In this document: piece after piece, positions 1 through 7,450 of the stretch
How the letters are laid out: each line of letters opens with the position of its first letter
How positions within the stretch are numbered: position 1 is the first letter of the stretch
Assembly (NCBI RefSeq): GCF_000214705.1
Contig: NC_015573.1
Location: 1,077,001 to 1,141,000 of the forward strand
Reading direction: 5' to 3'
DNA length: 64,000 bases
Source of the DNA: Desulfofundulus kuznetsovii DSM 6115
GTDB lineage: Bacteria; Bacillota; Desulfotomaculia; Desulfotomaculales; Desulfovirgulaceae
The notes under the pieces: model-generated
The model's database searches: none
Told to the model about the DNA's origin: nothing
What the model saw: only the letters and a program-made list of their open reading frames with translations
Position numbers and translations under genes: made by a program

Positions 1-2
1 GA

Positions 3-1076
3 TTGAACGTCAACGGCAAGACCCGGCTGTTTTACGGCAAGACCAGGCAGGAAGTCCTGGAAAAGAAGAAGGCCCTGGAAGCCGAGATAGCGAGAGAGAC
101 GTTTGTAGAACCGTCAAAAGCAACCCTGGGCGATTGGCTTACCCGGTGGCTTAATGTCTACGTCAGGCCTTCTGTTCGCGACACTACATACCAGAACTAT
201 GAAACCTACATCCGCGTTTACATTATGGGCGATAAACCTATTCAGAAGCTGATGCCTGGGGATTTGCAGGCCTTCTATAATGCGAAGCTGGAAGGCGGCC
301 GGGCTGACGGCAAAGAGGGCGGCATGTCCACCAGGGCGGTGCGCTACCTGCATTTTCTCCTGAGTGCGGCCCTGAAGCAGGCCGTCAAGGAGGGGCTGGT
401 TTCCCGGAACGTAGCCGAAGCCACGAACCCGCCGAAGCAGGGGAAGAAAGAGATTCAATACCTCACCACGGGGGAAATCCAGCGATTCCTGCAGGTGGCC
501 CGCGAAAGCCGGTACTATGTTGCCATGCTCACCGAGCTGGGAACCGGCTTGCGGCGGGGAGAACTGCTGGGGCTGAAGTGGGAGGACGTGGACCTGAAGC
601 GGGGGGTAATCACCGTCAGGCGGCAACTGGTGCGGGCGAAGGGCGGCCCGGTTTTTCACGAGCCAAAAACTGATGCCGGAGTAAGGACGGTAACCCTGCC
701 GGCAGAAGTCCTGCGGGAGCTGAAGGCCCACAAGGCCCGCCAGAACGAGGAAAAACTGCTACTCGAAAATGCCTACGAGGATTCCGGCCTGGTGTTCTGT
801 CAGGCCAACGGGCGGCGGCTGGAGCCCCGGAACTTTACCCGGCATTTCGACAACCTGCTGAAAAAGGCCGGAATACGGCACGTGTCCTTTCACTCATTGC
901 GGCATACCCACGCCACGGAGCTTTTGCGGTTGGGCGTGAATCTGAAAACCATCCAGGAGCGATTGGGGCACTCAAACTTTAACGTAACGGCTAATTTCTA
1001 CGCACACATAGCGGACGAACTGCAGCAGGAAGCGGCTGAAAAAATCAACGGCGTCCTGAAGATGTCGGCCCGGTAG
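3..1076 (+). CDS. Tyrosine recombinase/phage integrase, 5' end cut by window edge
   Basis: Site-specific tyrosine recombinase that would integrate and excise the element lying to the left of this window. The readable part begins in an arm-type DNA-binding segment (GKTRLFYGKTRQE), continues with a core-binding domain at roughly residues 40-135, and ends in a catalytic domain. Visible catalytic elements are the first Arg in TGLRRGELLGL, a Lys in the HEPKTDAG hairpin, HSLRHTHA (HxxR), LGHSN and the Tyr in NFYAH near the C-terminus. The reading frame is open to the first bases, so the true start is upstream of the window; the coordinate given is only the first possible codon. It stops about 95 bp from the 3' end of tRNA-Ala, the usual geometry for an integrase next to its attachment site. 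Confidence 0.93.
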   Translation: MNVNGKTRLFYGKTRQEVLEKKKALEAEIARETFVEPSKATLGDWLTRWLNVYVRPSVRDTTYQNYETYIRVYIMGDKPIQKLMPGDLQAFYNAKLEGGRADGKEGGMSTRAVRYLHFLLSAALKQAVKEGLVSRNVAEATNPPKQGKKEIQYLTTGEIQRFLQVARESRYYVAMLTELGTGLRRGELLGLKWEDVDLKRGVITVRRQLVRAKGGPVFHEPKTDAGVRTVTLPAEVLRELKAHKARQNEEKLLLENAYEDSGLVFCQANGRRLEPRNFTRHFDNLLKKAGIRHVSFHSLRHTHATELLRLGVNLKTIQERLGHSNFNVTANFYAHIADELQQEAAEKINGVLKMSAR

Positions 1077-1100
1077 CAGGCCGGATTCTTTTTTGATTCG

Positions 1101-1122
1101 ATAAGGTGTACATAAGGTGTAC
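1101..1122. repeat. Two tandem 11-bp repeats between integrase and tRNA-Ala
   Basis: ATAAGGTGTAC occurs twice head to tail between the integrase stop codon and tRNA-Ala. Short direct repeats next to an integrase are typical arm-type binding sites; that role is inferred from position. Confidence 0.55.
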
Positions 1123-1139
1123 CCAGGAGGATTTTTAAA

Positions 1140-1170
1140 GGCCCCCGATCCCCGGAGGCCTTGATTTTCC
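1140..1170 (+). terminator. Probable integrase terminator
   Basis: Imperfect GC-rich inverted repeat (GGCCCCCGATCCCCGGAGGCC) followed by TTGATTTT, just before the tRNA gene on the other strand. It could serve the integrase transcript; the T-tract is weak. Confidence 0.4.
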
Positions 1171-1246
1171 TGGTGGAGGCAAGGGGACTCGAACCCCCGA
1201 CCTCTAGAGTGCGATTCTAGCGCTCTCCCAGCTGAGCTATGCCCCC
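1171..1246 (-). tRNA. tRNA-Ala (anticodon CGC)
   Basis: A complete cloverleaf reads on the minus strand: acceptor GGGGGCA paired with TGCCTCC (one G-T), D arm GCTC/GAGC, anticodon stem CTAGA/TCTAG with loop ATCGCAC (anticodon CGC), T loop TTCGAGT, and encoded CCA at the 3' end (1171-1173). Its 3' end faces the integrase, so it is the likely attachment site of the element to the left. Confidence 0.95.
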
Positions 1247-1333
1247 ACGGCAATTTGCATTATACCATGAAAACGCCCTTGTTACAAGGGGTTTAAATTC
1301 TGAGCCGGAGAAATTGTCGTCCCGCGCCTGTGG

Positions 1334-1462
1334 CTAATCTCTAGGCTGGATAAAGCTGTAAATGAAGTAGGCCGCCAAGGACAACCAGCCCACACCCATG
1401 AGTAAACCCACAGGTATGGCCCACCAGGTGGAAGGGTTTCTCTTTGTATCTGCTTTGAACAT
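1334..1462 (-). CDS. Small membrane protein, 42 aa
   Basis: Short ORF MFKADTKRNPSTWW... ending in QPRD. The ATG follows a GGAGGTG ribosome binding site at about 6 nt spacing. A single hydrophobic span (IPVGLLMGVGWLSLAAYFIY) takes up the second half, after a basic N-terminus, so a one-pass membrane protein is expected. I do not recognise a family. It lies on the same strand as the next gene to the right but is separated from it by a terminator hairpin, so it is probably transcribed independently. Confidence 0.7.
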   Translation of the reverse strand: MFKADTKRNPSTWWAIPVGLLMGVGWLSLAAYFIYSFIQPRD

Positions 1463-1502
1463 TTCCACACCTCCAGGTTTATTATTTCCTGGGCGGGAAG
1501 TT

Positions 1503-1533
1503 TTGAAACAAAGCCCTACCCGTGAGGGTAGGG
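1503..1533 (-). terminator. Intrinsic terminator after the 78-aa gene
   Basis: On the minus strand, stem CCCTACC/GGTAGGG with a short loop is followed by CTTTGTTTC, just downstream of the stop codon of the gene at 1541-1777. Confidence 0.65.
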
Positions 1534-1540
1534 TGTGTTT

Positions 1541-1777
1541 TCATGAAACCTTTTGCATAGCTTCTTGTTTTTGCTTTTTATTGTATTGCTCTTCCGCATA
1601 GTCCGTGGATATGAGGTAGAGGTTCACCCACAGTTCGTGTTCGTTATTTTTGCCATCAAGTTCTTTAGCCAGTTCTTTAAACTTCTTCTCTACACGGTCT
1701 TTAAAGGCAGAAAATTCCACCAGCAAGTCCACCACTTCCCGGTGACTGTATGAAGCACCGTCCCGCAGTGTTTTCAC
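1541..1777 (-). CDS. Hypothetical coiled-coil protein, 78 aa
   Basis: GTG start preceded by a run of G residues (GGGGGGGAAAT) acting as ribosome binding site. The product is charged and soluble. A predicted helical stretch from about residue 12 to 45 (EVVDLLVEFSAFKDRVEKKF) has heptad-like hydrophobic spacing, and the C-terminus is rich in Lys, Gln and Glu. It is a single-gene unit with its own terminator. No family recognised; coding status rests on the binding site, terminator and amino-acid composition. Confidence 0.65.
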   Translation of the reverse strand: MKTLRDGASYSHREVVDLLVEFSAFKDRVEKKFKELAKELDGKNNEHELWVNLYLISTDYAEEQYNKKQKQEAMQKVS

Positions 1778-1874
1778 TAAGATTTCCCCCCCAAATCAAT
1801 TCTTATACCTATTATACATATCCAGGAAAATTTGTTAAGAGGTAGACGGTGTCTAAAAGATCCTACTTTTGTAG

Positions 1875-1913
1875 TAAAAAAATAACAACGGGGCCTTTTA
1901 TTAGGACCCCGTT
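1875..1913 (-). terminator. Intrinsic terminator after the Gln/Gly-rich gene
   Basis: Minus-strand stem AACGGGGTCC/GGCCCCGTT with a short A/T loop is followed by GTTATTTTTTTAC, 13 bp past the stop of the gene at 1926-2561. Confidence 0.8.
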
Positions 1914-1925
1914 AAACCGTCAATT

Positions 1926-2561
1926 TTAGTTGTTTGATATTACCCCGGTGTAGTTTGGCGAGTAATTGCCCTGCTCATAAATGCTACCTTGGAATCCGCC
2001 GCCCTGTAACCCGGATTGGCCTGGTTGCTGGAAACCACCGTACTGTCCTGCGGCACCGAATTGCTGGCCGGTCTGGTAACCACCGAATTGTCCGGTAGTG
2101 CCCTGGGTGGTATATCCGGAGACATTGCCAAAAGTAGTGGGCTGTGTTGCGTACTGGCTAATGTTATAACCCCCAGTGCCGGTAGTTCCGAAGCGGGCGG
2201 TGCTAAATTGTTCGCCAGCCTGACCGTACTGGCCGGTAAAGGGTTGATAACCCTGGGCATATCCGCCAAATCCTGTCTGTCCCACACCGTATTGCACGGC
2301 GTAACCGCCTGCGGTTTGTCCGAATTGACCCTGGGTCTGAACTGTGGAACTAATTTGTTGGGCCATACTGCTCAGGCTATTCAGATCCTGTTGCATTTGG
2401 CCGGCGAGAAAAGTGAGGCGTTGTAATTGCTGTTGCTGAAGTTGGTTGCAGAGCTGGCTGATAGAGTTTGCTTCATCCCTTAATCTTTGGATTTGCTGCT
2501 GCATTTGGACGATCCGGTGCACTTGACACTCCTCCTCAAAATGATTGTGCTTTTCAGCCAT
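1926..2561 (-). CDS. Gln/Gly/Tyr-rich low-complexity protein, 211 aa
   Basis: Two parts are visible. Residues 1-75 form a glutamine-rich helical segment beginning MAEKHNHFEEECQVHRIVQM, with long Q runs and coiled-coil character. Residues 80-211 are a low-complexity tail of Gly, Gln, Tyr, Thr and Phe with loosely repeated FGGYQTGQQFG-type units. There is no signal peptide and no catalytic motif. The composition resembles structural, self-associating or spore-coat-like proteins of Firmicutes, but I cannot assign a family. It is monocistronic: its own terminator follows, and the next gene on the same strand is separated by about 60 bp of AT-rich DNA. Confidence 0.75.
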   Translation of the reverse strand: MAEKHNHFEEECQVHRIVQMQQQIQRLRDEANSISQLCNQLQQQQLQRLTFLAGQMQQDLNSLSSMAQQISSTVQTQGQFGQTAGGYAVQYGVGQTGFGGYAQGYQPFTGQYGQAGEQFSTARFGTTGTGGYNISQYATQPTTFGNVSGYTTQGTTGQFGGYQTGQQFGAAGQYGGFQQPGQSGLQGGGFQGSIYEQGNYSPNYTGVISNN

Positions 2562-2624
2562 AGTATGGTTGAAAAATTCCAGCTTTATAACTGGTATATT
2601 TTAGGTATTATACAAATTGTAAAG

Positions 2625-4193
2625 TTATTCGCTTATTTGTGCGTTTCCTAGATAAGGTATTCCGTGGGGGCGTATTATTACACCTTGAACATTATCAGCG
2701 ACAACGAGCGTGTGTAAACTATGGTGGAGAAATACCATGGGAACATCCTCCTTGATGTGCAGGAGAACATTCCGGTAAAGCCGTGCCCGAAGACTGCTGT
2801 CCACTGTTTGTTGCGCAGTGATGAGCAGGGTGTCTACCCGGGGGTTGCGATAACGGGTGGTATTAAGACCGCTGGCAGTTTGTGCCGAAGAGAAGAGCGT
2901 ATAAAGAAAATTGTCCGGATCACCGTTATCGCTCGTCCACCCGTAAATAAAGGCGTCTCCTTCCTGGCGGAAGAGTGCTTTTTTAAATTCGTCCCAAGGG
3001 TAAATCTTAATGGAACAGGAAAAACCGGCCCTTTCTAGTTGTTCGCCCAGAGCCCGGGCCAGTCTTTCTCCCCCCGCGGGGTTGTAGGGGCGAGTATTGG
3101 CATAGGCCAGAAGAGTAATTTGCAACCCGGGGGTGTAGCCGGCGGCAATTAAATCCCTGCGGGCCCTTTCGGGTTCTGGTGACAACGGTTCGGGAGTTTG
3201 TTCATAACCCAGTGTCCCGGGAGGCAGGGGGCCTCTGGCCATGATTGTTTGCCCGGAGAATAATCGTTCCGCCAGTTCCTGGGGGTCACAGGCCTGCCGG
3301 GCCGCCCGGCGTAACGCTGCGTCACGAAATGGACCCTTATTGGTATAAAAGCCCAGGTAGCTAATGTCAAGACCGGGTGTATTGATCACCCGGAACCCCT
3401 TATTTTTTAAGGCTGCCAGCCCTTGCGGGGGAATACCTTCACTGATCTGGGCGCTTCTAGATAAAAGGAGTTTTATTCTCATGTTTGGATCAGGAACGGT
3501 ACGGAAGATTACTCCTGGTATGGATGGCTTAACCCCCCAATAGCGGGGGTTGGCTACAAGAATTATTTCATTATTCTCTTTCCACTGTTGAAAGATAAAT
3601 GGACCCGTTCCGGCAGGGTGTTTCCAGAACTCCTCCTTGTACTGTTGCACCGCTCGGGGACTGACCATCGGAGCGGCCACGGGCATGGCCAGGTTATAAA
3701 GAAAAGGAGCATAAGGGTATTTTAAATTAAATCGTACAGTTAAGGAGTCTATCACTTCTACCGATTGGACCATCCCGTAAGTAAAAGCGGCGTAAGTATA
3801 GCGATTTTGTTGATTGAGCAACCTCTCGACATTAAACTTTACCGCCTCAGCATTAAAAGGAGTGCCATCATGAAAGGTTACGTTAGGCCGGAGATAGAAC
3901 GTCCACTGCCGCCCATCCCGGGAAACTTCCCAGCGTGTGGCCAGGCATGGTTCTACTTCCGTACCCGTCCTGAGCCGTACCAATCCCTCGAAGATATTGG
4001 CCAGCACGCGGGCGGAAGCCAGGTCGTCTGCCCGCGCCGGGTCCAGGGTGCGAGCTTCTGTTTCCTGCAAATAAACTAAAAACTCCTGTTTTTCCTTTAA
4101 CCAGGATGTAGGTACCACCGGCACCAGTCCCTTTATGTAAAAAAGCCAGAGACACAAAAAGAGGGTTAACAGAAAAATGATTCGCTTGAGCAT
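2625..4193 (-). CDS. ABC transporter substrate-binding protein, peptide/nickel family 5
   Basis: Extracellular solute-binding protein of the SBP_bac_5 (OppA/DppA) family, 522 aa, which captures oligopeptides or related ligands for an ABC importer. The N-terminus MLKRIIFLLTLFLCLWLFYI is a signal or membrane anchor. Family hallmarks include LDPARADD, LFEGLVRL-like IFEGLVRL, LRPNVTFHDGTPFNAEAVKF, AGTGPFIFQQW and a late YGWTSDNGDPDNF segment. The start was set at the ATG after AGGAGG, seven codons inside the longest frame. No permease or ATPase gene lies nearby, so it is an orphan binding protein. No clear lipobox cysteine is visible, so anchoring may be by an uncleaved helix. Confidence 0.9.
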   Translation of the reverse strand: MLKRIIFLLTLFLCLWLFYIKGLVPVVPTSWLKEKQEFLVYLQETEARTLDPARADDLASARVLANIFEGLVRLRTGTEVEPCLATRWEVSRDGRQWTFYLRPNVTFHDGTPFNAEAVKFNVERLLNQQNRYTYAAFTYGMVQSVEVIDSLTVRFNLKYPYAPFLYNLAMPVAAPMVSPRAVQQYKEEFWKHPAGTGPFIFQQWKENNEIILVANPRYWGVKPSIPGVIFRTVPDPNMRIKLLLSRSAQISEGIPPQGLAALKNKGFRVINTPGLDISYLGFYTNKGPFRDAALRRAARQACDPQELAERLFSGQTIMARGPLPPGTLGYEQTPEPLSPEPERARRDLIAAGYTPGLQITLLAYANTRPYNPAGGERLARALGEQLERAGFSCSIKIYPWDEFKKALFRQEGDAFIYGWTSDNGDPDNFLYTLFSSAQTASGLNTTRYRNPRVDTLLITAQQTVDSSLRARLYRNVLLHIKEDVPMVFLHHSLHTLVVADNVQGVIIRPHGIPYLGNAQISE

Positions 4194-4378
4194 AGCTATT
4201 CCTCCTGATACCATATCTTGCTACATAAGGGAATAAATGAATAATTCTGCTTTTAACGGAAAAAACCTCTAATAAATAATCGTTAAACTTTGTCATTTTC
4301 CTTTTTTCGGGGAGGAAAAGGGCAGCTGTTGTCGAAATTACTGGCCACTGCTTTTTTACAAGAAGAAGTTTTGACCTG

Positions 4379-4476
4379 CCCAGCACTCACTACAACCAAA
4401 GTTTTCTGATGAGATGATTGCCAACTATATGCAGTTTAAATGCCTGCGTAGGTATCCTGACTCGGTGAGTGCTGGG
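4379..4476. repeat. Terminal-inverted-repeat element, copy 1 (98 bp)
   Basis: Bounded by CCCAGCACTCACT and GGTGAGTGCTGGG (12 of 13 complementary). The interior contains GATGATTGCCAACTATATGC and CCTGCGTAGGTATCCTGA. A second copy in the opposite orientation lies at 22462-22560. It sits in the divergent intergenic space between the substrate-binding protein and the TIM-barrel gene. A nearly identical 17-bp direct repeat (4361-4377 and 4521-4537) flanks a slightly larger interval. It may be a small non-autonomous mobile element or a structured RNA. Confidence 0.7.
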
Positions 4477-4561
4477 TCACCGGAGAGCGCGTGCAAACGA
4501 CAGGCAAGTACAATTTCAGGAGAAGAAGTGTTGACCTTTGGCAAGGGGAAGGGGTATTGTG

Positions 4562-5428
4562 ATGGGCATACGTTTCGGGCCGGCAGGAAACCCGCCATCC
4601 TTTCAGGCCCAGGGGTATAAAAGTTCCCTGGACATGCCCGCCTGGTTAAGGGGGCAGGGTCTTAATGCCTATGAATATCAGTGTGTTCGGGGAGTGCATA
4701 TCGGAGAAGCTACGGCCAGGAAACTTGGGAAAGTGGCCCGGGAAAACGGGGTATTCTTAAGCATTCATGCCCCCTATTACATCACCTTAGGGACTACCGA
4801 TCCTGTTTTCAGGGAAAAAACAAAGATGCACTTGCTGAAATCTATGCAGGCCGCCCAGTGGATGGGGGCTTCCCCGGTGGTCTTTCACCCGGGAACGGGA
4901 GGTGGAAAGGACAGAACCGGCGCTATGGCCAGGGCCAGGGAGCTCTTGCTGGAGATTCTAGCGGTAGCGGAGGAAATGGGATTGGGGGATATCCGTGTGG
5001 CGCCGGAAACGGCGGGCAAACCGGCACAACTGGGTAATCTGGACGAGGTGCTGGAGTTTTGTACCCTGGACCCCCGGGTGGTGCCGGCCGTGGACTTTGC
5101 CCATTTACATGCGGCCGGTCAGGGGGCATTGAAAACGGTAGAGGATTTTGCAACCGTTTTAGATCGGGTTGAAAGCCTTTTGGGCAAAGAGGCGGTTCAG
5201 AAACTGCATATTCATTTCAGCCCCATTGAATTCACCAAAGCCGGGGAAAAAAGACACCGCACCACATTGGATGATGGTTTTGGTCCCGATTTCAGCCTTT
5301 TGGCCCGGCTGATCGTGGAAAGAAACCTCACCCCCACCATTATCTGCGAATCCTATGATCGCCAGGTGGAAGACGCCCTCGTCTTTAAAGCACTTTACGA
5401 GCAAATAAAAGAAAAGGCAGGGGGTTGA
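4562..5428 (+). CDS. TIM-barrel protein of the AP endonuclease family 2 / deoxyribonuclease IV fold
   Basis: 288-aa alpha/beta-barrel of the Nfo/xylose-isomerase-like superfamily. Metal-ligand style motifs appear in the expected order: SIHAPYYITLG, VVFHPGTG, APETAGK, PAVDFAHLHA, LHIHFS and ICESY near the C-terminus. This is the pattern of endonuclease IV, which cleaves DNA at abasic sites using a Zn cluster. The N-terminus (MGIRFGPAGNPPSF) and the slightly divergent third motif (PETAGK rather than ENTAG) leave open a sugar isomerase/epimerase role. The ATG is chosen because AAGGGGAAGGGG lies just upstream; an in-frame TTG is eight codons earlier. It is alone on its strand here. Confidence 0.8.
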   Translation: MGIRFGPAGNPPSFQAQGYKSSLDMPAWLRGQGLNAYEYQCVRGVHIGEATARKLGKVARENGVFLSIHAPYYITLGTTDPVFREKTKMHLLKSMQAAQWMGASPVVFHPGTGGGKDRTGAMARARELLLEILAVAEEMGLGDIRVAPETAGKPAQLGNLDEVLEFCTLDPRVVPAVDFAHLHAAGQGALKTVEDFATVLDRVESLLGKEAVQKLHIHFSPIEFTKAGEKRHRTTLDDGFGPDFSLLARLIVERNLTPTIICESYDRQVEDALVFKALYEQIKEKAGG

Positions 5429-5439
5429 TTCCCCCCGCC
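5416..5439. terminator. Bidirectional terminator between convergent genes
   Basis: Stem GGCAGGGGG/CCCCCCGCC overlaps the TIM-barrel stop codon. On the minus strand it is followed by CCTTTTCTTTTATTTG, a good U-tract for the gene at 5448-5933. In the plus direction the tail is weak. Confidence 0.65.
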
Positions 5440-5447
5440 TTGGAATT

Positions 5448-5933
5448 CTAGTGGGTTTCTACGTCCTGGCCGCCAAACTGGCGCAAAACCGCAGCTGCGT
5501 CATTGGCTTTGTTATCATCGCACCGCACGGAAACCAGGATGTTGCCCTGTTTGACCTTTTCTTCGTAGTAGCGTCCCCGTTCTGCCGGGATGCCCCAGTC
5601 GATCAATCCTCCGGCAATGCCCCCGGTAGCAGCGCCGGAGAGCAATCCTGCAATGGGGCCGGCGGCTACTATTGGTCCGATGCCGGGGATAGCCAGGGCT
5701 CCGGCACCGGCCACCAGACCGGCCAGGCCACCCAGCACCCCTCCGGTAGCGGTCCCATCGGCAACCGGGTCACCACCCATCATTGGACCGGCGTCGGCGC
5801 GGCGTTCCCCGCGGGCTACATCCTCTTTGGCCACCACGGAAATTTCGCGGTCAAAACCCCTGGAACGCAGTTCCGCAACTGCCCTGTCCGCCGATTCCCG
5901 CGCACTAAAAGTTGCCAGTACTGTTTTTGCCAT
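5448..5933 (-). CDS. General-stress-type protein with glycine-zipper segment, 161 aa
   Basis: Starts MAKTVLATFSARESADRAVA after GGAGG. The N-terminal ~45 residues match the pattern of the heat-induced stress protein YflT/GSP17M-like domain (a beta-alpha unit with helper sequence LRSRGFDREISVV). The middle (about residues 60-115) is Gly/Ala/Pro-rich with a GGLAGLVAGAGALAIPGIGP glycine zipper, which suggests membrane association. The C-terminus (GNILVSVRCDDNKANDAAAV) repeats the beta-alpha theme. Function in the family is poorly defined. The gene is monocistronic. Confidence 0.75.
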   Translation of the reverse strand: MAKTVLATFSARESADRAVAELRSRGFDREISVVAKEDVARGERRADAGPMMGGDPVADGTATGGVLGGLAGLVAGAGALAIPGIGPIVAAGPIAGLLSGAATGGIAGGLIDWGIPAERGRYYEEKVKQGNILVSVRCDDNKANDAAAVLRQFGGQDVETH

Positions 5934-6042
5934 GTTGTGACCTCCTCGACTACAAGTTTCATCATTCGATGGTTAGAATGTAATCGGGAGGATTTTTTCA
6001 TACCAGGGAAATTGTGGTATAAGTTCCTGGTTAACAAAATAG

Positions 6043-6070
6043 TTTATTTTTTCATGTCTTCTGTTATAAT
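6043..6070 (+). promoter_or_regulatory. Candidate promoter of the polyamine operon
   Basis: A perfect TATAAT (6065-6070) lies 31 bp before the AAAGGGGG binding site of the arginine decarboxylase gene. The best -35 is TTTATT (6043-6048) at 16 bp spacing, which is weak. Confidence 0.5.
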
Positions 6071-6116
6071 ATAACTTGTTGTTTTTGGTTAAGACCATAG
6101 AAAGGGGGAATTTGCC

Positions 6117-6575
6117 GTGTTGCCCACCCCAAAGAAATTTTTTCTCACCGCTGCCAGTGCTGAGGGGCACAGCGAATTGACAGCATTTGACAATGCCCTT
6201 CTGGCCGGCCGTATCGGAAATATTAATCTGATTCGGGTTAGCAGTATTCTGCCTCCCGGAGCGGAGTACGACCCTGAATTGTCAATTCCTCCCGGTTCCC
6301 TGGTGCCCACCGCTTACGGTTACATCATCAGCGAGGTTCCGGGAGAATTGATTGCCGCGGCCGTGGGCATAGGTTTTTCGGAGGATACCTTTGGCGTGAT
6401 CATGGAGTTTGCGGGTAAATGCTCGCAAAAAGAAGCCGAAGCGCGCATTGAGGCTATGTTGCGGGAAGCCTTTGCCTCCCGGGGTATGAAACTGGCGGAC
6501 ATGAAGATTGCAGCCACCGAGCACCGGGTGGAAAAAATCGGTTGCGCCCTGGCGGCCGTACCGCTGTGGTATTAA
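6117..6575 (+). CDS. pdaD: Pyruvoyl-dependent arginine decarboxylase
   Basis: Converts arginine to agmatine, the first step of polyamine synthesis. The 152-aa product has the PvlArgDC layout: [20 protein letters not shown] at the N-terminus, the self-cleavage region [11 protein letters not shown] (the second Ser should become the pyruvoyl group), [13 protein letters not shown], and a C-terminal [17 protein letters not shown]. The start is GTG with AAAGGGGG upstream; an adjacent TTG is possible. It heads a three-gene operon with an aminopropyltransferase and agmatinase, so the arginine-to-agmatine role fits the context. Confidence 0.93.
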   Translation: MLPTPKKFFLTAASAEGHSELTAFDNALLAGRIGNINLIRVSSILPPGAEYDPELSIPPGSLVPTAYGYIISEVPGELIAAAVGIGFSEDTFGVIMEFAGKCSQKEAEARIEAMLREAFASRGMKLADMKIAATEHRVEKIGCALAAVPLWY

Positions 6576-6594
6576 TTTTTCTGGGGGTATGGAG

Positions 6595-7428
6595 ATGAAC
6601 TGCTGGTTTACTGAATTGCAGACCGACCACATGAAACTGAGCTGCCGGGTGAAAAAGGTATTGTGCGAAGAAAAAACGCCTTTCCAGCACCTGGCCGTTT
6701 ATGACACGGTCCAGTTTGGGCGCATGCTGGCTTTGGATGACGTCATTCAGACTACCGTGAAGGATGAGTTTGTCTATCATGAAATGATCGCCCACGTGGG
6801 TCTGAACACCCATCCCAACCCCCGCCGGGTGCTGGTCATCGGTGGAGGGGACGGGGGTTCCATCAGGGAAATCCTCAAACATTCTTCAGTGGAGCAGGCC
6901 ACCCTGGTGGAGATTGATGAACGGGTGATTGCCGCCGCCAGGGAGTACCTGCCGGAAATCAGCTGTGCTCTGGATGACCCCCGGGTGCGGGTTATTGTGG
7001 ACGACGGCATCAAGCATGTGAAGGAAAACCGTAACACCTATGACATGATTATTGTGGATTCCACCGATCCCGTAGGTCCCGCGGAAGGCCTTTTCGGGAA
7101 GGCCTTTTACCAGGATGTCCATGATGCACTAACTGAAGACGGCCTGTTTGTTGCCCAAACCGAATCTCCCTTTTTCAACCAGGACATCATCTCCCGTGTA
7201 TTCAGGGATATCCGGAGCATTTTTCCCATCACCAGGCTGTTTTTAGCCTGTGTTCCCACTTACCCCGGTGGTTTGTGGAGCTTTACCATGGGCAGCAAGA
7301 AATACGACCCCCGGCAGGTAAATGTGCTGGAGTTACCCGATTTGAAAACCAGGTATTACAGCCCGGCCATCCACCGGGCGGCCTTTGAGTTGCCTCCCTT
7401 TGTGGCGGAGCTGGTTGAACAAGGTTAA
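6595..7428 (+). CDS. speE: Spermidine synthase / aminopropyltransferase
   Basis: Transfers the aminopropyl group of decarboxylated S-adenosylmethionine to a polyamine acceptor. The product is about 277 aa, normal for the family. Motifs: [20 protein letters not shown], the [12 protein letters not shown] cofactor loop, [17 protein letters not shown], and the catalytic [16 protein letters not shown], followed by QTESPF and [11 protein letters not shown] 6595 has better spacing from GGGGG (6583-6587) than the ATG six bases earlier. It is placed between arginine decarboxylase and agmatinase, so agmatine as well as putrescine is a plausible acceptor (the aminopropylagmatine route known from Thermus). 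Confidence 0.93.
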   Translation: MNCWFTELQTDHMKLSCRVKKVLCEEKTPFQHLAVYDTVQFGRMLALDDVIQTTVKDEFVYHEMIAHVGLNTHPNPRRVLVIGGGDGGSIREILKHSSVEQATLVEIDERVIAAAREYLPEISCALDDPRVRVIVDDGIKHVKENRNTYDMIIVDSTDPVGPAEGLFGKAFYQDVHDALTEDGLFVAQTESPFFNQDIISRVFRDIRSIFPITRLFLACVPTYPGGLWSFTMGSKKYDPRQVNVLELPDLKTRYYSPAIHRAAFELPPFVAELVEQG

Positions 7429-7450
7429 CAGCCTTTTGGGGGAAAGCTTC

